Of a DNA stretch of 64,000 nucleotides, positions 35,960-42,950 are shown one piece after another. The position numbers and the translations under genes are program-made. The notes beneath the pieces were generated by a model, which was not told the DNA's origin, searched no databases, and worked only from the letters and a program-made list of their open reading frames with translations. This stretch comes from JALYOC01 sp036675345 (GTDB taxonomy: Bacteria; Myxococcota; Myxococcia; Myxococcales; Myxococcaceae). Each line of letters opens with the position of its first letter. The first letter of the stretch is position 1. Location: positions 1-64,000 of the forward strand of contig JAKFFE010000032.1 in NCBI GenBank assembly GCA_036675345.1. Direction: 5' to 3'.

Positions 35960-37255
35960 TCAGCTGGCCACCGCCAGGCGGCCCTGGGTGGGCTGGTAGG
36001 TGGCGACCGGGTCGGACTTTCCCTTCACCGGGACGGTGCTTCCCTGGGACCAGTTGAAGCCTTCTCCGGCCAGCTCCCGGGTCCGGCCGGAGACCAGCAG
36101 CGGGGTGTTCTGCTGCTTGGTCAGACCTTCGATCCGGGAGGCCAGGTTCACCGCGTCGCCGATCACCGTGTACTCGCGCCGCTGCTCGCTGCCCACGTCC
36201 CCCACCACCGCGCGGCCGGTGTGGATGCCGATCCCGATCTTCAGCTCCCCCTCGCCTCGGGATCTTCGCTTCTCGTTGAGGGTGTCCAGGGCCACCAGCA
36301 TGTCCAGCCCGCAGCGCACCGCCGCCTCCGGGTGGCCGGGCTGATCCAGCGGGGCGCCGAAGTAGGCCAGCAGCCCGTCGCCGATGAACTTGTCCAGGGT
36401 CCCTCCGTGCCGGAACACCACCTCCACCATCGCGGTCAGGTACTCGTTGAGCAGCGCCACCACCGCCGGGCCCTCCAGCCGTTCGGAGAGGGCGGTGAAG
36501 TCGCGGATGTCCGCGAACAGGATCGAGACCTCCCGCTGTTCGCCCTCCGCCGAGGTGTGGGTGGCGCCGATCCGCTCCGCCACCTGGGGGGAGAAGTAGC
36601 GGCCCAGCCGCGCGCGCACCTGCTGTTCCCGGGCGGCGTCGCGGACCAGGGCCCGGATCCGGCTGATGGTGTAGACGGCGGACCAGGCGCCCACGGTGGT
36701 GGCGATCAGGGCCAGCGGGCCCCAGTCTGCGAACGGCATCTGCAGATGCAGGGCCAGGCCGACGATCGCGATCAGCGCGCTGGCCGCGGTCACCGCCACC
36801 ACCCGCCAGTCCAGCGTGAGCTGCGCCACGAACAGCACCACCAGCAGTCCGGCCAGGGTGGTGATCGCCATCCGGGGCGCCTCTGCCGGCGGACCCTGGT
36901 GGATGGCGGTCACCATCCCCAGCATCACCCCGGGGACGTCCACGATCGGGACCATCCAGGCCAGGTGGCAGCGATAGCGGGGGAACCGCAGTCCCACCGC
37001 CAACGCCACCAGGGCCAGGCCCAGGATCGGGGCCACGTAGGCGGAGACATCCGGCCAGGAGTCCACGCCGATGCGGGAGAGCACCACCGCGGCGAGCAGC
37101 CAGCCCGAATAGGCCACCACCCGCATCACGTTGCCCCATCCGACCATGGTCAGCCGCTCTTTGAGCACCGCCGCCTGGACCGACTCCTCCAGCAGCTGGT
37201 TCTCCCGCTCCCCCAACACCCCACACCCCGTTGTGCTCGGCAGCCGCACGGCCAT
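35960..37255 (-). CDS. Membrane-bound class III adenylate/guanylate cyclase
   Basis: 431 residues. After a cytoplasmic N-terminus (1-48) come about six membrane helices (50-215), a short linker with RYFSPQVAERI, and a class III cyclase domain (about 243-425). Metal aspartates are in FADIRDF (about 248) and FIGDGLLAYFG (about 290), and the transition-state Asn/Arg pair is in DAVNLASRIEG. Substrate choice between ATP and GTP is not certain from sequence. The seven-base gap to the convergent YhaN-like gene contains nothing else. Confidence 0.9.
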   Translation of the reverse strand: MAVRLPSTTGCGVLGERENQLLEESVQAAVLKERLTMVGWGNVMRVVAYSGWLLAAVVLSRIGVDSWPDVSAYVAPILGLALVALAVGLRFPRYRCHLAWMVPIVDVPGVMLGMVTAIHQGPPAEAPRMAITTLAGLLVVLFVAQLTLDWRVVAVTAASALIAIVGLALHLQMPFADWGPLALIATTVGAWSAVYTISRIRALVRDAAREQQVRARLGRYFSPQVAERIGATHTSAEGEQREVSILFADIRDFTALSERLEGPAVVALLNEYLTAMVEVVFRHGGTLDKFIGDGLLAYFGAPLDQPGHPEAAVRCGLDMLVALDTLNEKRRSRGEGELKIGIGIHTGRAVVGDVGSEQRREYTVIGDAVNLASRIEGLTKQQNTPLLVSGRTRELAGEGFNWSQGSTVPVKGKSDPVATYQPTQGRLAVAS

Positions 37256-37346
37256 GGCCTTTGCTCCTTCCCGCTGTCACGGACTTCCCCTAGCTTCCTC
37301 TAGAGCAGCGCGCGGCCCAAATGCCGCCTCGGGGCCGGGAGAGACA

Positions 37347-37895
37347 ATGCGAGCTTCACGCTGGGTGATGGTGGCGGGGATTGCGGTGCTCTCCGGGTGC
37401 GCCCAGGGGATCCGGCTTCCCGAAACCGGGGACTCCGCGGAGTACTTCGTGCTGCGGGTTCCGGGCAGCGCGGCGGAGGCGAAGCTCTCCCTGGAGGGGA
37501 TCTCCGGCTCGGAGGTGCAGGTGACCCGCTTCGAGGACTCGCTGCGGGGTCGGGCCTACGGGGCGACCGTGGACCTGTACTGGACCGCCGAGGAGGTGAA
37601 GGGAACGGTCGGCGGCTCGCCTGTGGACCTCAAGGTGATCCAGGAGGGCAACGTGCTGCGGATCCGCGGGCTGTATGCGGGACGCACCGGGAACTTCTCG
37701 ATCCAGCCGGGGAAGCTGGAGGGCACCCTGGGCGGGTGCTCGTACGGGATGACCGCGGAGATGGGCGAGGTCTACGTGGGATCGATGACCTGCGGAGGCG
37801 TGCCCACCCGGGCCAACCTCCAGCTGCCGCCCACCCTGGCCATGTACTACCCGGCGGAGATCGCCGCGCACCTCGCGGTGTTCCTGGCCCGGTAG
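37347..37895 (+). CDS. Putative lipoprotein of unknown function
   Basis: 182 residues from ATG 37347, with GGGAGAG just upstream. The signal peptide ends in a good lipobox, VLSGC, placing the lipid on Cys18. The mature part is a beta-rich domain with regular Gly spacing (EVKGTVGGSPVDLKV, GNFSIQPGKLEGTLGGCSYG), suggesting a small beta-sandwich or barrel. No family is recognised. The last codons (HLAVFLAR) and stop lie in the first unit of a 53-bp tandem repeat that continues past the gene. Confidence 0.7.
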   Translation: MRASRWVMVAGIAVLSGCAQGIRLPETGDSAEYFVLRVPGSAAEAKLSLEGISGSEVQVTRFEDSLRGRAYGATVDLYWTAEEVKGTVGGSPVDLKVIQEGNVLRIRGLYAGRTGNFSIQPGKLEGTLGGCSYGMTAEMGEVYVGSMTCGGVPTRANLQLPPTLAMYYPAEIAAHLAVFLAR

Positions 37896-38001
37896 TTGGC
37901 GCGGCCCACCGCGAAGATGGCTCGCTCGCGGTGTTCCTGGCCCGGTAGCCAACGAGGCTCACCGCGAAGGTCGCTGCTTCGAGGTGTTCCGAGCCCGGTA
38001 G
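37872..38001. repeat. 53-bp tandem repeat spanning a gene's stop codon
   Basis: CTCGCGGTGTTCCTGGCC plus CGGTAG begins at 37872 and 37925, and a diverged copy at about 37978. The first copy encodes the C-terminus and TAG stop of the lipoprotein gene; later copies are outside any gene. Within each unit TCGCGGTG pairs with CACCGCGA (37873-37880 with 37907-37914 in unit 1), so each unit can form a hairpin and may help terminate both convergent transcripts. Confidence 0.8.
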
Positions 38002-38002
38002 C

Positions 38003-39091
38003 TCAGCCGGTGGTGGCCTCGGTGAATGCGCGGCGCATCACCTCCACGTAACGCATGAAGCGGGGCAGTTGCTCCAGGCCCAGCGCCTGGGGTCCGTCGC
38101 ACAGCGCCAACTCCGGGCGGGGGTGGAAGTCGATCAGCACCGCCGAGGCCCCGGTGACGATCCCCTGGCCGACGGCGTGGAAGATGTCCGGCAGCCCGTC
38201 CGGCGCCAGGTCCATCCGGCCCACGCTGTGCGAGGGATCGATGCACACCGGCAGCCGGGTCAACCGGCGGACCACCGGCACGTGCGCGAAGTCCACCAGG
38301 TTGCGGTGCGGTTCGCCCAGGTGGGTCTTCACCCCGCGCAGGCAGAACAGGATCCGGCCGTTGCCCTCGCTGGCGATGTACTCGCAGGCGTTGAGCGACT
38401 CCTCCAGGGTGATCCCCATCCCGCGCTTGAACAGCACCGGGAACTGCTGCTGCTGGCCCACCGCCTTGAGCAGTTCGAAGGCCTGGGCGTTTCGGGTGCC
38501 GATCTGCAGCATCACCCCGGTGGGCCGGCCGGCCGCCTCCAGCGCGGTGGTGATCTCGTCGATCTGCCGCGCGTCGGTGATCTCCATCGCGATGACCTTG
38601 ATCCCGTACTTGCCGGCCAGGTCGAACACCCAGGGGAGGCAGGCCTTGCCCATCCCCTGGAAGTCGTAGGGGCTGCTGCGCGGCTTGTAGACCCCCATCC
38701 GGGTGGTCTGCAGCTTCTGCTCGCGCAGGGTCTTCATCATCATTTCCACGTGCTCGGGGGTGTCCACCGCGCACAGCCCGGCCATCAGCTGCACCTCGTC
38801 GCCGCCGAAACGGACGCCGTTGTATTCGAAGGAGTGGGTCTGGGCATCGCGGTGCCGGCCGATCAGCCGGTACTTGGCGGAGACCCGGCTGACCGCGCGG
38901 ACCCCGGGCAACACCTCGAAGCCCTCGGTGGGGATGGCCCGGGTCTGGCCGATCAGGTGCACCTCCCGGATGGTGGTGGTGGCGCCGGTGAACTCGTACA
39001 GCTTGGACTCCACTCCCGGGTACCGCTCCAGCTGGCGGGTGATCGCGTCGAGGGTGGACTTGGAGGCGTCGGGTTCGAGGGTGATGATCAT
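38003..39091 (-). CDS. aroF: 3-deoxy-7-phosphoheptulonate (DAHP) synthase, type I-beta with N-terminal ferredoxin-like domain
   Basis: 362 residues from ATG 39091. Residues 1-70 form the small ferredoxin-like regulatory domain (MIITLEPDASKSTLDAITRQ) found in feedback-controlled I-beta enzymes. The catalytic barrel has MGVYKPRSSPYDFQG, FKRGMGITLEESLNA, LFCLRGVKT and PVCIDPSHSVGR, matching the family active site. It condenses phosphoenolpyruvate and erythrose 4-phosphate, the first step of the shikimate pathway. Its ATG overlaps the stop of the dehydrogenase-mutase gene, so flux entry and the tyrosine/phenylalanine branch point are co-expressed. Confidence 0.93.
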   Translation of the reverse strand: MIITLEPDASKSTLDAITRQLERYPGVESKLYEFTGATTTIREVHLIGQTRAIPTEGFEVLPGVRAVSRVSAKYRLIGRHRDAQTHSFEYNGVRFGGDEVQLMAGLCAVDTPEHVEMMMKTLREQKLQTTRMGVYKPRSSPYDFQGMGKACLPWVFDLAGKYGIKVIAMEITDARQIDEITTALEAAGRPTGVMLQIGTRNAQAFELLKAVGQQQQFPVLFKRGMGITLEESLNACEYIASEGNGRILFCLRGVKTHLGEPHRNLVDFAHVPVVRRLTRLPVCIDPSHSVGRMDLAPDGLPDIFHAVGQGIVTGASAVLIDFHPRPELALCDGPQALGLEQLPRFMRYVEVMRRAFTEATTG

Positions 39092-40149
39092 GGGGCTCTT
39101 TGGCGCTGGAGGTTTCGGGAGAAGCGGAGCACGGCCTGGAAGATCTCCTCCACCGCGTCGGGGTCCAGGCCCAGGGCGGTGGCCCGCTCGCGGCGGCCGG
39201 CCAGCAGGCGGCTCTCGCGGGCGGGATCGGCCACCCCGAAGCCCTGCTCGGCCTTGGCCTTGGCGGCGCGGCGGGCCAGCTCGGCGCGGCGGGAGAGGAG
39301 GGCGAGGATCTCCGCGTCCACCTCGTCGATCAGCTCCCGCGCCTCGCGCAGTTCGGGGGAGTGGGCGCCCAGATCCGGGATCCGCAGCTCGGGTTCGGGG
39401 CGGGAGGGTTCGGGGGTGGAGAGCACCCGGTCCGCGGCGGAGAGCGACTGCAACAGCCGGCTCCGCGCGGCGGCGGTGTACGGGTTGCGTCGGTGCAGCG
39501 GGCCGAACAGGTGGCCGGCGTCCGCCTGGACCGCCTCGATGCCGCGGGCGATCCCGCGAAACGACGGCGGGGCGTGCGGCGAGTCCATCGGGACGCCGGC
39601 GTCCAGCATCCCCTTGGCCAGGAAGAAGGCCATCGCGTGGGTCAGCGCCATCTCCTGGTCGTGCGCGTCCGCGCCCTGCCGCATCGGGGTGCAGCCCAGG
39701 GCGGTGAAGAAGTCCTGCACCCGCTCGACCGCGCGGGGGTGGACTGGGGTGGGGCAGACCACCACCCGCAAGGGACGATCGCCGCTGGAGAGCGAGGCGG
39801 GTCCGAACAGGGGATGGGTGGCCACCCAGGGGATGGACTGGCCGAAGATCCGCTCCATCGCCGCGGCGGGTTCCACCTTCACGCTGCCCACGTCCAGCAC
39901 CACCTGGTCCGCCCGGGCGTGCGCGGCGACCGCGGTGAAGGCAGCCTCCATCCGATCCAGCGGGACGGCGATCACGATCAGGGAGGCGCCCGCACACAGC
40001 TGCGCCAGATCGTCCGCCCGGAGGGGGTCGGGGGGCGGATGCTGGGGATCAAAGGCCCGGACCGGGATCCCGGCCTCGCCGCAGAGCGCCGCCAACGCGG
40101 CTCCAAATCTTCCGTATCCGACCAGCCCGACGGTCTCGTTCGATGGCAC
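39088..40149 (-). CDS. tyrA: Bifunctional prephenate dehydrogenase-chorismate mutase (domains in that order)
   Basis: 353 residues. The N-terminal Rossmann domain (GLVGYGRFG at 8-16) and the dehydrogenase region (THPLFGP, then DAHDQEMALTHAMAFFL with the catalytic His area) form prephenate dehydrogenase. Residues about 265-353 are an AroQ-type chorismate mutase (ELREARELIDEVDAEILALL, SRRAELARRAAKAK). E. coli TyrA has the reverse order, mutase first. The protein would make prephenate and convert it toward 4-hydroxyphenylpyruvate in the cytosol. It is the first gene of a leftward operon with DAHP synthase. Confidence 0.9.
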   Translation of the reverse strand: MPSNETVGLVGYGRFGAALAALCGEAGIPVRAFDPQHPPPDPLRADDLAQLCAGASLIVIAVPLDRMEAAFTAVAAHARADQVVLDVGSVKVEPAAAMERIFGQSIPWVATHPLFGPASLSSGDRPLRVVVCPTPVHPRAVERVQDFFTALGCTPMRQGADAHDQEMALTHAMAFFLAKGMLDAGVPMDSPHAPPSFRGIARGIEAVQADAGHLFGPLHRRNPYTAAARSRLLQSLSAADRVLSTPEPSRPEPELRIPDLGAHSPELREARELIDEVDAEILALLSRRAELARRAAKAKAEQGFGVADPARESRLLAGRRERATALGLDPDAVEEIFQAVLRFSRNLQRQRAP

Positions 40150-40775
40150 GCTGCGTCATTGTGCCACGGGCGCGAGCGGGATGGGCAGGGGGCTCTGTGC
40201 TTTCGGCGGGCGGGCAAGAGGATGGCAGCCTGCCGGCGCCGGCCCGTGCTCGACGGCGCGGTGGCTTCCCGGGATCCCCAGCGGCGGGCGCTGGGCCCAG
40301 GTGGAACTGCAGGGCGGGGCCGGCCCCACCGAGGCCGCGGCGGAAGTGGTGGAGGTGGACGAGGTCGATCCGAGCTGCCGTGTCCCCGCTGGCCCACCGC
40401 GCTCACCCGGCAGTGGGCGGCCAGCGCCGGGAGCTGGTGTTTGCCTGGCGGTGGTCGGCTTCCGCGAGCTGGTGGTGCTCAAGAAGCCCCTCCCGGAGAG
40501 CGACGAGGACACCGGAAGACTGGCCGCAAAGAAAGACAGCCGGTGTCTTTCTCAGCGGCCAGTCCTGGGCCTGGTCCGGGCTACCCGCCGGAAAGCCCCC
40601 TTCCTGGGGGGCCAAGACAGCTGGAATCCCCAGGCAGTTGGTTCGAGATGACGGGGCACTGCGCTCGAGCTCGAGCTCGCAGGGTGTGAACCGGCCCGAA
40701 GCCGAACCCGCAGGGGGGGCGAACCGCTGGAGCGATCCCTGCCAGCCTCTCTCCGCCGGGCTCGTGTCCGGGGCG
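40150..40775. other. 626-bp intergenic region with possible gene remnants
   Basis: No complete gene is visible between the tyrA-type gene and the aminotransferase gene. On the plus strand short protein-like runs appear in different frames (for example WAQVELQGGAGPTEAAAEVV from about 40296, and GFRELVVLKKPLPESDEDTG ending near 40516) just before the family B hairpin. On the minus strand AQDWPLRKT before the hairpin resembles the end of the frameshifted gene at 28339 (AQDWPPRKT). The region may be a decayed gene plus a mobile hairpin. A GAGCTCGAGCTCG palindromic run lies near 40666-40678. Confidence 0.45.
40518..40564. repeat. 47-bp nested hairpin, family B, copy 2
   Basis: GACTGGCCGC (40518-40527) pairs perfectly with GCGGCCAGTC (40555-40564). 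Inside it GAAAGACA (40531-40538) pairs perfectly with TGTCTTTC (40544-40551), leaving short unpaired AAA/TCA bulges. Copy 1 at 28317 has the same plan with mismatches, and the flanking bases (CTGGG on the right side) are also shared. Confidence 0.85.
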
Positions 40776-42023
40776 CTATCCCTGCAGACACCGCCGGATG
40801 CGCTCCAGCGCCTCCCTCAACTGCGGGTCCGGGGTGGTGAGGGCGATGCGCAGAAAGCCCTCGCCGGCCTCTCCGAAGGCGGTGCCGGGCATCACCGCCA
40901 CGTGGGCCTGTTCGACGATCCGGTTGGCCAACTCCAGCGAGGAGGCGCCGGCCCCACGCACGTCCGCGAACAAGTAGAAGGCGCCCTCGGGAAGCGGGCA
41001 GCGAACCCCGGGGATCTGCTCCAGCAGGGGGACAGCGATCCGACGGCGGCGGTCCCAGGCGGCGACCATCTCCGCGATCGGGGTCTGGGGGCCGTTGAGC
41101 GCCGCCACCGCGCCGCGCTGGGTGAAGCCGGGGACACAGGTGGCGGAGTGCCCGTGGACCTTGGCGATCTGGGACAGCAGCGCTCGGGGTCCGGCCACGT
41201 AGCCCAGCCTCCAGCCGGTCATCGCGTAGGCCTTGGAGAACCCGTTGAAGGTCAGGGTCCGTCCGGCCAACTCCGGGAAGGAGGCGGGGCTGTGGTGCGC
41301 GCGACCGTCGAACAGGATCTTCTCGTAGATCTCATCGGAGAAGATCAGCAGGTCCCAGGCCACTGCCGCCTCCCGGACCACCTTCCACTCCGCCTCGTCG
41401 AACACCCGCCCGGTGGGGTTGTTGGGTGAGTTGACCAGCAGGATCCGGGTCCGGGGGCTGATCGCCGCCGCCAGCCGTTCCGCGGTCAGGCGGAAGCCGT
41501 CGTCCGCGGAGAGCCGAACCGGCACCGGGGTCCCTCCGGACAGCTGGACCATCGGAGCAAACGACACCCAGGAGGGCTCCAGGATCAGCACCTCCGTGCC
41601 CGGCTCCACCAAAGCCTGCATTGCCTCGAACAGCGCCGCCTTGCCGCCAGCGGTGACCAGCACCTCCCCATCCGGATCGACCTGGACCCCGTTGTCGGAG
41701 GCCAGCTTGGCGGCGATCGCCGCGCGCAGCTCGGGCAGCCCGCCGGCGGTGACGTAGTGGGTGTCTCCGGCCTCGATGGCCGCGGTCGCCGCCTGGCGGA
41801 TGTGCACCGGGGTCGGAAAGTCGGGATCACCGCTGGCCAGATCGATCACCTCCACCCCGGAGCGACGCAGGGCGCGGACCCGCTCGGTGACCGCCAGGGT
41901 GGGGGAGGGCTGCAGGGTGCGCACACGGCTGGCGGCGAACTCGAGGAGCGGTCTGGGCGGCACGGCCGGCGAGCCTACTTCCTTCCGCCCGGGCCGGCCT
42001 CCATCGCCCGAGCGCTTCGACAT
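40776..42023 (-). CDS. Class I PLP-dependent aminotransferase (aspartate/aromatic type)
   Basis: 415 residues; ATG 42023 gives a short Arg/Gly-rich N-terminus, so a start about 25 residues later is possible. Fold-type I landmarks: IDLASGDPDFPTP, YVTAGGLPELRAAIA, NSPNNPTGR (about 199), DEIYE, and the PLP lysine in NGFSKAYAMTGWRLGY (about 263), with RIALTTP at the end holding the carboxylate-binding Arg. The I-gamma type includes aspartate, prephenate and aromatic aminotransferases. Its position between tyrA/aroF and pheA suggests it does the transamination that completes phenylalanine and tyrosine synthesis. Divergent from pheA. Confidence 0.88.
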   Translation of the reverse strand: MSKRSGDGGRPGRKEVGSPAVPPRPLLEFAASRVRTLQPSPTLAVTERVRALRRSGVEVIDLASGDPDFPTPVHIRQAATAAIEAGDTHYVTAGGLPELRAAIAAKLASDNGVQVDPDGEVLVTAGGKAALFEAMQALVEPGTEVLILEPSWVSFAPMVQLSGGTPVPVRLSADDGFRLTAERLAAAISPRTRILLVNSPNNPTGRVFDEAEWKVVREAAVAWDLLIFSDEIYEKILFDGRAHHSPASFPELAGRTLTFNGFSKAYAMTGWRLGYVAGPRALLSQIAKVHGHSATCVPGFTQRGAVAALNGPQTPIAEMVAAWDRRRRIAVPLLEQIPGVRCPLPEGAFYLFADVRGAGASSLELANRIVEQAHVAVMPGTAFGEAGEGFLRIALTTPDPQLREALERIRRCLQG

Positions 42024-42115
42024 CGGCCGCCCGCACCCTGCCCCGCCGAACGCCGGTGCGGAGGCCGATCCTTCCAGACTCCTTCATTGTGATCGCAACG
42101 CCCGACCACGTACCG

Positions 42116-42127
42116 TCGTTGCAACGA
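42116..42127. promoter_or_regulatory. Palindrome TCGTTGCAACGA over the pheA start
   Basis: A perfect 12-bp palindrome ends on the A of the pheA ATG, where a Shine-Dalgarno would normally sit. No purine-rich ribosome site is present. It may be an operator near a leaderless start, or a small RNA hairpin affecting initiation. The function is inferred from position only. Confidence 0.35.
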
Positions 42128-42942
42128 TGCGGATTGCCTTTCAGGGTGAGCGGGGTGCGTACAGCGAAGCGGCGGTGGTCAGCCTGTACGGCGAGACGGA
42201 GTTGCTGCCGTGCCAGCGTTTCGCGCAGGTCTTCGACGCCGTCGCCAACGGCACCGCGGACCGGGGGTTGTTGCCGATCGAGAACTCGCACACCGGCAGC
42301 ATCTCCGAGAACCGGGATCTACTGCGCAGCCACTCGCTGGTGATGGTGGGCGAGGCCCAGCTGCGGATCCGCCACAACCTGTTGGCGCTCCCCGGGGTCC
42401 CGCTGCAGCGGATCCGCCGCGTCTACTCGCACGTCCAGGCGCTGATGCAGTGCGAGGCCTTCCTGCGTCGTCACGGCCTGGAGGCGGTGGCCGAATACGA
42501 CACCGCCGGGAGCGCCAAGCTGGTCTCGGAGCGCAGGGACCCGGAGTCGGCGGCGATCGCCAGCACCCGCGCGGGCCAGCTCTACGGGCTGGCGATCCTG
42601 GAGGAGGGGATCGAGACCACCCCCACCAACCACACCCGCTTTGTGGTGATCGCCCGCGAGCCGGTGCCGCGCTCCGGACCCTCGAAGACCTCCCTGGTGC
42701 TGACCCTGCGCAACACCCCCGGCGCCCTGCATGGCGCCCTGGGCGCGCTGGCCTCGCGCGGGATCAACCTCACCCAGCTGGAGAGCCGCCCCAGCCGGGA
42801 GGCCCCCTGGGAGTATCTGTTCTTCCTGGACCTGGAGGGCCACCAGGAGGACCCCAACGTCGCCTCCGCGCTGGAGGCGTTGCGGGCGGACAGCCTGAAC
42901 CTTCGGGTGTTGGGCTCCTATCCCGCTGCCCGGAAGGACTGA
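42127..42942 (+). CDS. pheA: Prephenate dehydratase with ACT domain
   Basis: 271 residues from ATG 42127. It opens MRIAFQGERGAYSEAA, followed by GLLPIENSHTGSISENRDLL and NHTRFVVI, whose TRF holds the catalytic threonine. The C-terminal ACT domain (about 190-270) has PGALHGALGALASRGINLTQ and ESRP, the phenylalanine-binding motif for feedback inhibition. It converts prephenate to phenylpyruvate. It is monofunctional, with mutase activity supplied by the tyrA-type protein. With the neighbouring genes this covers the whole chorismate-to-Phe/Tyr branch. Confidence 0.95.
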   Translation: MRIAFQGERGAYSEAAVVSLYGETELLPCQRFAQVFDAVANGTADRGLLPIENSHTGSISENRDLLRSHSLVMVGEAQLRIRHNLLALPGVPLQRIRRVYSHVQALMQCEAFLRRHGLEAVAEYDTAGSAKLVSERRDPESAAIASTRAGQLYGLAILEEGIETTPTNHTRFVVIAREPVPRSGPSKTSLVLTLRNTPGALHGALGALASRGINLTQLESRPSREAPWEYLFFLDLEGHQEDPNVASALEALRADSLNLRVLGSYPAARKD

Positions 42943-42950
42943 GGGCCACC

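Noticed and set aside
37872..38001. Possible CRISPR-like array (about 53-bp period)
   Set aside because: Units are contiguous tandem copies without unique spacers and begin inside a gene.
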